Position numbers and translations under genes: made by a program
Notes under the pieces: generated by a model
Told to the model about the DNA's origin: nothing
What the model saw: the letters and a program-made list of their open reading frames with translations, nothing else
The model's database searches: none
Source of the DNA: Nitrospirota bacterium
GTDB taxonomy: Bacteria > Nitrospirota > Thermodesulfovibrionia > Thermodesulfovibrionales > UBA6898
DNA: 64,000 nt
NCBI GenBank assembly: GCA_021825365.1
Contig: JAKAHR010000014.1
Coordinates: 1 to 64,000, forward strand
Reading direction: 5' to 3'
Shown here: piece after piece, positions 6,020 to 16,073 of the stretch
How the letters are laid out: each line of letters starts with the position of its first letter
Numbering within the stretch: position 1 is the first letter of the stretch

Positions 6020-7732
6020 TTATTCGGTCTCTTTCAGTATCCCGTATTTTTCGAGCTTGCGGTAGAGCGTCTTTCTGTCCATGCCAAGCAGCCGCGCAGC
6101 CTTCGCCTTGTTCCACGCGGTCTTTTCAAGGACCCGGAGTATGGCAGCCTCTTCCTCATCGGCAGAGGACGCGCTGTCCGGCAAAGACCTCCCCGCCGCA
6201 AACCCCCGAAGAGCTGCGGGGAGGTGCTCTACGGTGATGGTGTCCTGACGGCACAGGACAAAGGCATGTTCGAGGATGTGTTCGAGTTCCCGGATATTGC
6301 CGGGCCACGGATAATTCATGAAGAGCCGCTCCACGTCGGTGGAAACGGCCCGTATCTCCCGGTTCATCTTCTTGTTGTATTTCCCGATGAAGTGTTCGAC
6401 CAGCAGGGGGATGTCCTCCGTGCGCTCGCTCAGCCGCGGCAGGCTGATTTCAACCACCTTCAGACGGTAGTACAGATCTTCGCGGAAATCGCCCCGTTTC
6501 ACCTTTGCCGTCAGGTCCTGGTTCGTCGCTGCGATCACCCGTACGTCCACCTTGACGGGGGTAGAATCCCCCACCCGCTCGAACTCCATCTCCTGGAGCA
6601 CGCGCAGGAGGCGGAGTTGTGTCTGCGGTGAGATGTCCCCGATCTCATCCAGGAAGATCGTGCCGCCGTCCGCCCTCTGGAACCGGCCGACCTTGTCCCT
6701 GATCGCGCCGGTAAAGGCCCCCTTGACATGTCCGAAGAGTTCGCTTTCGAGGAGGCTCTCGGACAGAGCGGAACAGTTCACCTTCACAAGCGGCTGGAGA
6801 CTCCTCGCCCCCTTGTAGTGCAGAGCCTCGGCGACGAGTTCCTTGCCCGTTCCGCTCTCGCCCGTGATGAGGACTGTTGTCTGTACGTCCGCCAGGTTTT
6901 CCATGAGATCGTATAACTCCTGCATCTTTGGTCCCGTGCCGATGATGTTATGGAACTGGAGACGCTCCTTCAGGTCCCGTTCGAGGTCAGAGAGTCTCGT
7001 CTCGTCCCGAACGACAATGAGAGCCCCTGAGAAGAGGTCCTGCTGGTCGATAAGGGGAGCCGTTGAAAGGCTTACCACGCGGACCGGGCCGGTCCTCTGC
7101 TGACACTCCAGACGGGAGACCTCGACCGGGTTCTTCGTCCGGAGGGTCTCGGTCAGGGCCTGGAGGCAGTTCTGCCTGCAGGTGGCCGAGAGCATGCCGA
7201 AGGGCATGCCGATCATGTCACGACTGAGGCCGCAGAGGTCCTGCGCAGCCCTGTTGAGTTCGACGAGCCTGAGTTCCCGGTCCACCGTTATGATCGCGTC
7301 CTTTACGCTGCGGAAGATCGCTTCCAGGTTCGAGCGGTACCTCTCCTTTTCGTCCGACAGGGCCTTGTGCCTGAGGGCAAGGGTTGCAACGCGGAGGAGG
7401 GTTTCCTGGTATACGGGCTTGGGGATATAGTCAAAGGCGCCGAGCCTGACCGCTTCCGAGGCGGTCTCGATATTCGGCGCCCCGGTCACCATGATCACCG
7501 GGCAGGCAATGCGGCGCGTCCTGACCTCGCGCATGAGGTCGATGCCCGTCCTGCCGCCCAGGATGATGTCGGCAATGATCAGGTCATGCTCGCCGGCTGC
7601 AAGCCGCGCCAGCGCCTCCTCGTAATCCTTTGCCGTATTCACCGCGTATCCCGCCTCTGAAAGAAAATTCTCAAAGGTGAATCTGATGCTCTCCTCGTCA
7701 TCGACGACGAGGATCCGCTTCCTAGCGTCCAT
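6020..7732 (-). CDS. NtrC-family sigma-54 response regulator (REC-PAS-AAA-HTH)
   Basis: 570 residues. The receiver (1-120) has ILVVDDEE and acceptor Asp55 in LIIADIILGG. A PAS domain follows at about 135-245. The AAA+ domain has Walker A GESGTGKE, the sigma-54 contact loop GAFTGA and Walker B GGTIFLDEIGD. The C-terminal Fis-type helix-turn-helix is KAARLLGMDRKTLYRKLEKY. It should activate sigma-54 promoters after phosphorylation. The start overlaps the last 11 bases of the large kinase gene at 7722-12887, so the two form a cognate pair translated together. Confidence 0.95.
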   Translation of the reverse strand: MDARKRILVVDDEESIRFTFENFLSEAGYAVNTAKDYEEALARLAAGEHDLIIADIILGGRTGIDLMREVRTRRIACPVIMVTGAPNIETASEAVRLGAFDYIPKPVYQETLLRVATLALRHKALSDEKERYRSNLEAIFRSVKDAIITVDRELRLVELNRAAQDLCGLSRDMIGMPFGMLSATCRQNCLQALTETLRTKNPVEVSRLECQQRTGPVRVVSLSTAPLIDQQDLFSGALIVVRDETRLSDLERDLKERLQFHNIIGTGPKMQELYDLMENLADVQTTVLITGESGTGKELVAEALHYKGARSLQPLVKVNCSALSESLLESELFGHVKGAFTGAIRDKVGRFQRADGGTIFLDEIGDISPQTQLRLLRVLQEMEFERVGDSTPVKVDVRVIAATNQDLTAKVKRGDFREDLYYRLKVVEISLPRLSERTEDIPLLVEHFIGKYNKKMNREIRAVSTDVERLFMNYPWPGNIRELEHILEHAFVLCRQDTITVEHLPAALRGFAAGRSLPDSASSADEEEAAILRVLEKTAWNKAKAARLLGMDRKTLYRKLEKYGILKETE

Positions 7733-10700
7733 GTTCCTCCTTCAGCGGCAGGTCGATCACGACCCGCGTGAAATGTCCGTACTCGCTCTCTACCAGGATC
7801 TTTCCCCCGTGGTTTTTGATGATGCCGTGGCTTATGCTCAGGCCGAGCCCGGTACCCTGTCCACTGGGTTTTGTGCTGAAAAACGGGTTCATCACCCTGT
7901 CCATGATCTCCCCGGGGATACCGGTCCCGCTGTCCTCAAAGACGAGCCGCATCATCGGGCCTTCATCCGTGCCGGCGATGCAGGCGGATACGGACATGCG
8001 CTTGTCCATATTGGCGCCGGCGAATTTCTGGTTCAGGGCATACCGGGCGTTGCTGATAAGGTTCAGAAAGACCTGCTGCAGCTGTTGCGGGTTCGCGGTG
8101 ATGCGCGGAAGGTCGAGAGGCAGTTCCACGGCCAGGTGGATGCCGTCTTTGCGGATCTGCGTCTCCGTGAGGACAAGCGTCTCGCCCAATATCTTCCGGA
8201 CGTCCACGGACGTCATCTCCTCCTTCCGCTCACGCGCGAAGGAGAGGAGACTCCGCACAATCCCGGCGATGCGGTCGCCCTCCTTGATGATCCGTCCGCT
8301 GATGTCGCCTTCCCTGCTCCCCTCTGTCGCCTGGTTGAGAAGGATCTGCGCGTAGTTGATGATACCGTTAATCGGGTTGTTGATCTCGTGGGCGACGCCG
8401 GCTGCCAGCTCGCCCAGGGAGGCAAGGTGGCTTGCGCGCATCGCCTCTGCCTGGAGCGAGGTCTTTTCCGTGATATCGGTCACTACCAGGATGACGTTCT
8501 GCACCTTTCCTTCGTCATCCCTGATCGGAAACGCCCGGGAATCAAGGATGCGGCCCCCGGGCGCTGAGCGCCGGGCGGTGGCCGCCTCTCCGGTATAGAA
8601 GGTCTTTTGGGCGTGGCAGTTGTCGCACGACTCGGAGCGGCCATGCCATAACCCGAAGCAGGTCTTTCCGGTCAGGGACTCGACATCGCTGCCGAATGCG
8701 GCTGCTGCTCCCCTGTTCGCCCAGAGCACCTTCATCTCCGGCGACAGGAGCAGGAGGATGTCGGGAATTGCGTCGAGGAGGGTGTGAAACTCCTGGAACA
8801 GCCTGCGGTACCTGGTCTCGCTCTCCTTCAGCGTCTCTTCCGCGCTCTTCCTGAAATTGATCTCGTTGGTGAGCAGTTGGACAGCGGTCTTGAGCTCGAC
8901 GGTGCGCTCCTCCACCAGTTCCACGAGGTGTTCGCGATGTCTCTTGAGTTCTTCCTCAGCCAGTCTGCGCTCGGTAATATCCCGGGCTATGCCTGTCGTG
9001 CCGATCACCTCCCCAAGATCATTATAGATGGGGGTCTTGATCGTCTGTACCCACCGCATATGCTCCTCGCTGTCTGTCAACGGCTCCTCAACATATTTCG
9101 GTCTGCCGCTTCTGATAACATCGAGGTCGTCCTGCATGTACCGCTCCGCCAGGTCAGGGGGCCAGATGTCGAAATCCGTCTTGCCCTGCAGGTCCTCCGC
9201 CTTCATGCCGCATGCCTTGCTGAAGGGCTCATTGACCGCGATAAACCTGCTCTCCCTGTCCTTGAGCCAGGCGAGGTCCGGGATATTGTTGAGGATCGCC
9301 TCCTGCTGGCGGCTGATCTCCTTGATAGCCGCCTCGAGTTGTCTGCGCTTGGTCATGTCCCTGATGATGCCGAGCATAGCCAGGGGGTTGCCGCTGTCGT
9401 CCTTCACCACGGAGGCGGACAGCCAGACGGGGAATTCCCTGCCGTCCTTGTGTTTGACCGAGAGCTCACCGTTCCAGCTCCCCCGATCCCGTATGGCCGG
9501 AAGGATCACTGCTTCGGCAAAAGAGGGATCGGCGTTCATCTGACCGACATGGGTTCCCAACAGTTCTTTTTCAGTAAATCCGTATATCTCCTCCATAGCC
9601 CGGTTGGAGTAAACGATGAAGCCGTTGAGGTCAACGATCTGGACCCCGTCCATCGCCTCCTCGATCGCCATCGAGAAGAGCCTGAGGTTTTCCTCTGCGC
9701 GCCGCCTTTCCGTCATGTCCCTGATCACCTTGATCCCCGCGATGATCTTTCCCGATGCGTCGCGCAGCGGAGAGGAGGTCAGTTCTATGTAGAGCACTCC
9801 CGTGTCGGTCACCACCTTCCGTTCAACCCGGTGGATCCTGCCGTCCCGGTATGACATCTCCACCGGACACTCCTCGCAAATCCTGTCGAGGCCTTCGTAT
9901 GCCTTATAGCATAATTCCCCCGTATGGTCGCCGAACCGCTCCCTCTGGACCTGGTTCTGATAGATGACCCGGTAATCGAGGTCCTGCATGATAATGCCGT
10001 CGCCGAGGGCCGCTATGATCGCCTCGGTCTTGGCCTTCTCCTCCTGGGCCGTGACCAGCGCCTTCCCGAGATTCATTTCGGCCAGCCTGCGCTCTTCGAT
10101 CTCGAGGGTCAGGCGTTCGTTCGCCCGCAACAGGTCTGCTGTTCTCCTCAGCACCTCTTCTTCGAGATGCGTCTGGTATTCCCTGAGATTCTCCTCCGCC
10201 TTCTTCCGGTCGGTGATGTCCCGAATGACCGCGACGATGCCGGCTGCATTGCCCTCGGCATCCAGCACCTTCTGCTTGAAGACGTGGTACCAGCGGCCGG
10301 CCACTTCCTCTTCGGTCTCGTGGGGGCCGTCTTCCAGGAGGGCCTCCTCGTCTCCCCGGCGGCATATCTCGGCCGCAGAGACGGACATAAGATCAAAATC
10401 CGTCTTCCCGACGAGCTCGGCTGCGGGTACGTTGAAGAACCGGACAGCCTGATTGTTCACGACAAGAAGCCTGAATGAGGAGTCCTTGAGCATGATGATG
10501 TCCTGTGAGGAGTTGATGACCGTTTCGACGCGCTTCGAGAAGTTCTTCAGCTCCTCCTCCGCCTTCCTCCGCTCGGATATCTCCAGCTGCAGGAACTCGT
10601 TTGCAACGGTCAGGTCCGCCGTCCGCTCGGCGACCAGTTCCTGCAGGTGCTCCCGGTGCCTCTTCAGTTCCTCTTCCGCCTTCTTCCTTTCGTAGACCTC

Positions 10701-12887
10701 CAGCTGAAGCCGCTGGTTCGTGTCGGTCAGTTCGCGGGTCCGCTCCCGCACCAGATCTTCCAGCTGCCGCTGGTACATGCGCAACTCCTGTTCCGCCCGC
10801 TGCCTGTCGGTGATGTCCACCAGAATGCCGACCACATTCATCACGTCCCCGTAGAGGTCTTTGATAGGGTTCAGCACCGCGCTCCAGAAGACCCTCTTCC
10901 CGTCGGAATGGACGCTCTCGGCGTCAAAGGAGCAGCGGGTGCCGTTGAGAGCTTGCCTCATGATATCGTCCATGCCCCTGACCGGGTCCAGAGGGGTGAG
11001 GCGGTCGAGGCGCTTCCCCAGGAGGTCCGCCTCGCTGCAACGCATGAGCTCAAGTCCGGCCCTGTTTACCGCGCTGCAGGCGCCGAACCGGTCAAAGAGG
11101 ATGACGCAGTTGGGCGAGCCTTCCACGAGACTCCGGTACCGCCGTTCGGAAGAAGCGATCTGCTCGGCGGATTCGCGCGTAAAGTAGATGGCAGCGAAGG
11201 AGATGACGGCAAAACCGCAAAAAACAAGGGTTGTAAAGATCGTAAATATCCGGTATGTCCTGATGAGCCCGACTGAGCTGAGAAGTACGATCGACCACCC
11301 GTCGCGGTTCACATAATTCCGGGTCGCCAGATAGCGCTCACCGTCGAGTACTGCGTATGTTCCGGAAACAGGCTCCTGCGACAGCACGGGGCTGAAACCG
11401 CCGCTGCCGAACTGCCCTGTACCCAGGATTTCCTTCCGGGCTTCGCCGCTTATCGGCCATAATGCCCTCAATACCAGATCATTCCGGCCTGACAGAAAGA
11501 TCACCCCATGAGGGTCCACGAGAAAGACCGTGACGTGGCGGCGCAGACCCTCCTCGATGTCTTCAAGGCTCTTCTTGACGGTAAGCATGCCGACAATGCC
11601 CCTCTTCTTGTCCACAACGGGAGAGTTGACGTAGTAGTACCTGCCGAGGGTCTCTCCATCGACCGCGTAGAACCCGTTCACCCTCCCTGACTCGATTGTC
11701 CGGGAGTGGGCCTTCATGAAGTACGGCGTCGCGTTGCCCTCGCGCTCCCTGCCGCTGTGGTTGAACCAGAGGACCGTCTTGCCGCTGCGGTCGCTGAGCC
11801 TGCAGGACACCGCCCCGGAGTCAAACCCGTACTCGCTGTCATTGAACCGGTCGGAGGCCTTCTGCAGATCAGCCGCCGTGCGGCTGTTCAATGCCGACAG
11901 GAGCAGCGGCGATGAGGCCCTCTCGACTGCCATATGGGCGGCCTCCTGCAGTTCATCATTCAGGAAGTTCAGGAACATGGCCCCGTGGAGATTTCCTTCC
12001 TTCAGCTTCTGATCCCGGGCATGGTTGCCGGCCAACGCGGTGAGCGCCCAGCCTGCGGCGATGACGACCATGATGATAAATACAGGGGGGAAGGCCGACC
12101 TCCGGTATGAGGAGAGCGGACCAGAAGAAAGGTCGGTGGCGGATAACGGGGCCTGCGAATAATACCAGATCGAAACGGCAGCAGCCATGGCGGAAACCGC
12201 CTTCACCAGGGCGACGGGAATGCCGGCGATGTTCAAAAAGCGCTCGCTGCTCATCGTGAGGCCGGGAAGCAGCGCAGCTTTTGGTACCACTAGTCCATCA
12301 GTGAGGGTGTAGAGGCTTAAAGCGATGGCAGCGGCGATAAGATAGACCCTGGCTGGTCCGGAGGAAGCGGACGCCGACCGGTAGAGGACCCAGGCGGACC
12401 ACAGTCCGCCGACGAGGCAGAGGGAGTAGCGGGCAGCCTGCTCCATCCCCTGCCAGCCTGACAGGCCTCCGGCCATGACCACGGCAACCAGGGGGGCAAA
12501 AATCCATCGTCCGGGGCCCCTGCCGCGAAGGGTGACAGTCCCGGACCTTCCGAATTCAACAAGCGGGATGAAGGAGGCGATGAACAGCACGATGGGGAAG
12601 GTCTGCATCAGGGGGCTTCCGCCGAACAGGGGAACGAGCAGGTCTGACCATTCCCTCATCCCGTGGAGGACCCCGAAGAACAGCATCCAGGCCCATGGAA
12701 GTCGCTGGTGCTTCTGCTTCATCAGGATGAGGCTGACGACAGCGAGAAGGAAAAAGGCAAGACCGTACGTAAATTCGATGTAATCCAGTTGTTCTGTAAA
12801 GAATTCGGTCATTGTAGGGCAACCCGGAGAACCGGCAGCAGGCTGCAGGTGCGTCGGCCTCTTCTCCGTATTGTATACGGAAATCAT
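7722..12887 (-). CDS. Giant membrane sensor histidine kinase with about six PAS domains
   Basis: 1721 residues. Residues about 30-270 contain seven or more membrane helices. A membrane-anchored extracytoplasmic sensor region (about 280-560) follows. Then PAS domains alternate with coiled coils rich in ERRKAEEELK and RTADL/RTREL motifs; about six PAS units are visible, two with paired cysteines (CEECPVEM and CDNCHAQK). The kinase core has the HisKA motif GELAAGVAHEINNPINGI, N box NLISNARYA and G2 GTGLGLSIS. No receiver is attached; output passes to the overlapping NtrC-type regulator. ATG 12887 has GGAGTAGGA upstream; ATG 12812 is an alternative start. Confidence 0.92.
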   Translation of the reverse strand: MISVYNTEKRPTHLQPAAGSPGCPTMTEFFTEQLDYIEFTYGLAFFLLAVVSLILMKQKHQRLPWAWMLFFGVLHGMREWSDLLVPLFGGSPLMQTFPIVLFIASFIPLVEFGRSGTVTLRGRGPGRWIFAPLVAVVMAGGLSGWQGMEQAARYSLCLVGGLWSAWVLYRSASASSGPARVYLIAAAIALSLYTLTDGLVVPKAALLPGLTMSSERFLNIAGIPVALVKAVSAMAAAVSIWYYSQAPLSATDLSSGPLSSYRRSAFPPVFIIMVVIAAGWALTALAGNHARDQKLKEGNLHGAMFLNFLNDELQEAAHMAVERASSPLLLSALNSRTAADLQKASDRFNDSEYGFDSGAVSCRLSDRSGKTVLWFNHSGREREGNATPYFMKAHSRTIESGRVNGFYAVDGETLGRYYYVNSPVVDKKRGIVGMLTVKKSLEDIEEGLRRHVTVFLVDPHGVIFLSGRNDLVLRALWPISGEARKEILGTGQFGSGGFSPVLSQEPVSGTYAVLDGERYLATRNYVNRDGWSIVLLSSVGLIRTYRIFTIFTTLVFCGFAVISFAAIYFTRESAEQIASSERRYRSLVEGSPNCVILFDRFGACSAVNRAGLELMRCSEADLLGKRLDRLTPLDPVRGMDDIMRQALNGTRCSFDAESVHSDGKRVFWSAVLNPIKDLYGDVMNVVGILVDITDRQRAEQELRMYQRQLEDLVRERTRELTDTNQRLQLEVYERKKAEEELKRHREHLQELVAERTADLTVANEFLQLEISERRKAEEELKNFSKRVETVINSSQDIIMLKDSSFRLLVVNNQAVRFFNVPAAELVGKTDFDLMSVSAAEICRRGDEEALLEDGPHETEEEVAGRWYHVFKQKVLDAEGNAAGIVAVIRDITDRKKAEENLREYQTHLEEEVLRRTADLLRANERLTLEIEERRLAEMNLGKALVTAQEEKAKTEAIIAALGDGIIMQDLDYRVIYQNQVQRERFGDHTGELCYKAYEGLDRICEECPVEMSYRDGRIHRVERKVVTDTGVLYIELTSSPLRDASGKIIAGIKVIRDMTERRRAEENLRLFSMAIEEAMDGVQIVDLNGFIVYSNRAMEEIYGFTEKELLGTHVGQMNADPSFAEAVILPAIRDRGSWNGELSVKHKDGREFPVWLSASVVKDDSGNPLAMLGIIRDMTKRRQLEAAIKEISRQQEAILNNIPDLAWLKDRESRFIAVNEPFSKACGMKAEDLQGKTDFDIWPPDLAERYMQDDLDVIRSGRPKYVEEPLTDSEEHMRWVQTIKTPIYNDLGEVIGTTGIARDITERRLAEEELKRHREHLVELVEERTVELKTAVQLLTNEINFRKSAEETLKESETRYRRLFQEFHTLLDAIPDILLLLSPEMKVLWANRGAAAAFGSDVESLTGKTCFGLWHGRSESCDNCHAQKTFYTGEAATARRSAPGGRILDSRAFPIRDDEGKVQNVILVVTDITEKTSLQAEAMRASHLASLGELAAGVAHEINNPINGIINYAQILLNQATEGSREGDISGRIIKEGDRIAGIVRSLLSFARERKEEMTSVDVRKILGETLVLTETQIRKDGIHLAVELPLDLPRITANPQQLQQVFLNLISNARYALNQKFAGANMDKRMSVSACIAGTDEGPMMRLVFEDSGTGIPGEIMDRVMNPFFSTKPSGQGTGLGLSISHGIIKNHGGKILVESEYGHFTRVVIDLPLKEEHGR

Positions 12888-13014
12888 TGTTTTTTCCTAC
12901 TCCTGAAGACGAAGGGGTTTGTCCTGCCGGTCCCCTTGCCGCGCCGCGGCTGCACGAACCGGCACGGTGATGGTACAATAAGCACGGGTTGCTGACCCGT
13001 TCACGGGATTGACG

Positions 13015-14799
13015 ATGAAGAACAGGCAAATGACCATAGACTATGCCGCCCAGGTGCTGATGAAGCGGGGCCTTATCTCCCGCGAGAATTACCGCGCAGT
13101 CATATCAAAGGGGAACGTGCACCGCGCCCGGCTGCAGAAGCTCCAGGATGCCTCGTACCAGAAGAGGCCCCAGCAGCCCCATTATCCGGTGTCTCCGGCA
13201 GAGGTCATCGCGTCCTTTGCCTTCGAGGTCCAGGGGAAGAAGGGGTCCCTGGTGACCGAAGACCTGGTCACCGAGGTCCTGGCATCCGATGCGGGGCTTG
13301 AATACAGGAAGATCGATCCGCTGAAGCTCGACCTGGAGGTGGTCACCTCACATATCCCCCGGCCTTTTGCACAGCGGCATCTGGTGATCCCGGTCGAGCA
13401 GAAGGACGGCGTCGTGACGCTCGCGGTTGCCGACCCCTTCAACCTCGATGCTATCGAAAGCCTCAAGTCAGCCCGCAGGATACAGGCCAGGCTGGTGCTT
13501 TCATCGAAGAGCGACATTCTCAAGACGATACGGGAGTTCTTCGGTTTCCGCGCCTCGATAACCGCCGCTGAGGCGGAGATGACGCCGGGCGTCGACCTCG
13601 GAAACCTGGAGCAGTTCGTCAGACTGAAGGGGCAGGGGGAGATTGAGGCGACCGACCAGCATATCGTCAACGCGGTCGAATATCTCCTGCAGTACGCATT
13701 TGACCAGCGGGCGAGCGACATCCACATCGAGCCGAAGAAGGACAAGTCTTTTGTACGCGTGAGGATAGACGGGCTTCTCCATTATATCCATACCGTCCCG
13801 AGGCCGATCCACGCTCCGATCGTTTCAAGGATCAAGATGCTCTCCCGCATGGACATCGCCGAGAAGCGGAGGCCGCAGGACGGCAGGATCAAGACGAACT
13901 ACCGGGGCAAGGACATAGAACTCAGGGTCTCGACGCTCCCCGTCGCATTCGGCGAGAAGGTGGTCATCAGGATATTCGACCCGGAGGTGCTTCTCCAGGA
14001 CCTGGACAACCTCGGCTTTTATCCCCGTGATTTCCAGATCTATAACTCGTTTATCCGGAGGCCCAACGGCATCATCCTCGTGACCGGCCCCACGGGAAGC
14101 GGCAAGACGACGACCCTCTATTCGACCCTGAGGAGCCTCGCCTCTCCGGACGTGAACATCGTTACGATCGAGGAGCCGATCGAACTGGTCGTCGAGGAGT
14201 TCAATCAGGTGGGCGTGCAGCCGGCCCTCGGCGTCACCTTTGCCAACATCCTGAGGACGATCCTCCGGCAGGACCCGGACATCATCATGGTGGGCGAGAT
14301 CCGCGACCAGGAGACAGCCGACAATGCGGTCCAGTCGGCCCTTACCGGCCATCTCGTCCTTTCCACCCTGCACACGAACGACGCGCCGTCCGCCATCGTC
14401 CGGCTCCTCGACCTGGGGGTGCCTTCCTTCCTCCTGTCCTCCACGATCGTCGGCATCGTGGCCCAGCGCCTCGTCAGGAAGATATGCCCCCACTGCAGAC
14501 GGGAGCGGAGGCTGACCGAGGACGAGATCGAGAACCTCCAGCTGGTGAAGAAGCAGTATCAGGTCTCGTACGGGGAGGGGTGCCTCGAATGCAGGGGGAC
14601 CGGATACCGCGGAAGGACAGGCGTCTACGAGGTGATGGACTTCACCGACCGGCTGCGGGCCGCCCTGACGGATGATATCGAACTCGGGAAGCTCTATGAG
14701 ATAGCGCGGGCCGACGGTATGCTCAACCTCCGGCGCGTGGCGACGAAGAAACTGCTGGAGGGTATCACTACCTACGAAGAGGTGGTCGCGGTCACCTGA
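13015..14799 (+). CDS. Type II secretion / type IV pilus assembly ATPase (GspE/PilB family)
   Basis: 594 residues. The N-terminal GspE-N/MshEN-like domain spans about 60-190, followed by the hexameric motor domain. Visible motifs: Walker A GPTGSGKTTT, Walker B IIMVGEIRDQET, the His box STLHTNDAPSA, and a four-cysteine zinc site (CPHC and CLEC). Such ATPases power pseudopilus or pilus extension from the cytoplasm. No pilC/gspF, pilin or secretin gene is adjacent, so its system is elsewhere. A TTG at 13009 in the same frame is a less likely start. The next gene, ampG-like, follows after 14 bp. Confidence 0.93.
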   Translation: MKNRQMTIDYAAQVLMKRGLISRENYRAVISKGNVHRARLQKLQDASYQKRPQQPHYPVSPAEVIASFAFEVQGKKGSLVTEDLVTEVLASDAGLEYRKIDPLKLDLEVVTSHIPRPFAQRHLVIPVEQKDGVVTLAVADPFNLDAIESLKSARRIQARLVLSSKSDILKTIREFFGFRASITAAEAEMTPGVDLGNLEQFVRLKGQGEIEATDQHIVNAVEYLLQYAFDQRASDIHIEPKKDKSFVRVRIDGLLHYIHTVPRPIHAPIVSRIKMLSRMDIAEKRRPQDGRIKTNYRGKDIELRVSTLPVAFGEKVVIRIFDPEVLLQDLDNLGFYPRDFQIYNSFIRRPNGIILVTGPTGSGKTTTLYSTLRSLASPDVNIVTIEEPIELVVEEFNQVGVQPALGVTFANILRTILRQDPDIIMVGEIRDQETADNAVQSALTGHLVLSTLHTNDAPSAIVRLLDLGVPSFLLSSTIVGIVAQRLVRKICPHCRRERRLTEDEIENLQLVKKQYQVSYGEGCLECRGTGYRGRTGVYEVMDFTDRLRAALTDDIELGKLYEIARADGMLNLRRVATKKLLEGITTYEEVVAVT

Positions 14800-14813
14800 C
14801 CGCGCGGCCTCTC

Positions 14814-16073
14814 ATGGCAGCATCCGCATCAGTCTATCTCGAGGTCTTCAGGAGCCGCCGCATCGCCGTGATGGTGCTCCTGGGCTTTTCCTCCGGCCTT
14901 CCCCTTGCGCTCACGAAAGGCACTCTGCAGGCGTGGATGGCGGTCGCCGGAGTCGACCTGCGCACCATCGGGGTCTTCGGCCTTGTCGGCCTGCCCTATA
15001 TCATCAAGTTTCTCTGGTCTCCCTTCATGGACCGCTTCGTCCCGCCGCTGCTCGGCAGGAGGAGGGGGTGGATCATCATCACGCAGCTCTGCCTCATGGC
15101 GGGGATCTGCCTGATGGCCTTCGGGTCCCCGGGCGAGGCGCCGTGGTTCATGGCGGCTCTGGCACTTCTCGTGGCATTCACGTCAGCCTCGCAGGACATC
15201 GTCGTCGACGCGTACCGGACCGACATCCTGCGGGAACCCGAGCGCGGCGCAGGGGTGGCGGTCTTTGTTACCGGCTACCGCGTTGCGATGCTCGTTTCAG
15301 GCGCCCTGGCGCTCATCCTTTCGGACCGGATCGGCTGGCGGAACACCTACCTCGTGATGGCGGGGCTCATGGCGGTCGGCACGGGAGCTGCCCTGTTCGG
15401 GCCTGAGCCGGAAAAGACGGTGATGCCGCCGCGCAGCCTCCAGGAAGCGGTGTGGGGACCATTGCGGGACTTCTTTTCGCGAGGCGCGGCCGGGATGATA
15501 CTCATTCTGATCGTCCTGTACAAGCTGGCGGATGCCTATGCAGGGGCGATGACGACCCCCTTTCTGATCAGGGGACTCGGCTTTACGGCGACTGACGTGG
15601 GGGCCGTCAACAAGGCGTTCGGCCTGGCGGCGCTGATCATCGGCGCCACGGTGGGCGGGACGATGATGGTGCGGCTCGGCCTGTACCGTTCGCTCATGGC
15701 GTTCGGCATCCTGCAGTCTGTCTCGATACTGACCTTCGTGGCCCTTGCCCTGGCAGGCAGGAGCTATCCGCTGATGATCATCGCCGTAGCCGCCGAGAAC
15801 CTGACCGGGGGGATGGGCACCGCAGCCTTCCTCTCCCTCCTGATGGTGCTCTGCAACCAGAAATACAGCGCAACGCAGTACGCACTCCTGTCCTCTTTTG
15901 CCGCGCTCGGCCAGATATTCATCGCGCCCACCTCAGGGTATGTCGCTGCATCGGCGGGGTGGCCGGTCTTCTTTCTCATCTCGACTCTCTTCGGGATCCC
16001 GGGCCTGCTTCTCCTGTGGCGGCTGCGGCCCGTCATCGACGGGCTGGGGGAGAAGGAATTACCGCGGTCGTAA
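14814..16073 (+). CDS. ampG: AmpG-type muropeptide permease (MFS)
   Basis: 419 residues with about 12 membrane helices. The N-terminal sequence LGFSSGLPLALTKGTLQAWM and the following LVGLPYIIKFLWSPFMDR are signatures of AmpG, the inner-membrane importer of anhydromuropeptides used in cell-wall recycling. The MFS A-motif region is GRRRGWI and the conserved SASQDIVVDAYR is present. It is 14 bp behind the GspE-type gene. Its 3' end overlaps by 15 bp the convergent DUF1460-type gene, another cell-wall-associated family, which supports the assignment. Confidence 0.9.
   Translation: MAASASVYLEVFRSRRIAVMVLLGFSSGLPLALTKGTLQAWMAVAGVDLRTIGVFGLVGLPYIIKFLWSPFMDRFVPPLLGRRRGWIIITQLCLMAGICLMAFGSPGEAPWFMAALALLVAFTSASQDIVVDAYRTDILREPERGAGVAVFVTGYRVAMLVSGALALILSDRIGWRNTYLVMAGLMAVGTGAALFGPEPEKTVMPPRSLQEAVWGPLRDFFSRGAAGMILILIVLYKLADAYAGAMTTPFLIRGLGFTATDVGAVNKAFGLAALIIGATVGGTMMVRLGLYRSLMAFGILQSVSILTFVALALAGRSYPLMIIAVAAENLTGGMGTAAFLSLLMVLCNQKYSATQYALLSSFAALGQIFIAPTSGYVAASAGWPVFFLISTLFGIPGLLLLWRLRPVIDGLGEKELPRS

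Noticed and set aside
8784-9854. Long plus-strand frame opposite the large kinase
   Set aside because: Antisense of a well-supported kinase gene; the frame is open because of high GC and codon bias.
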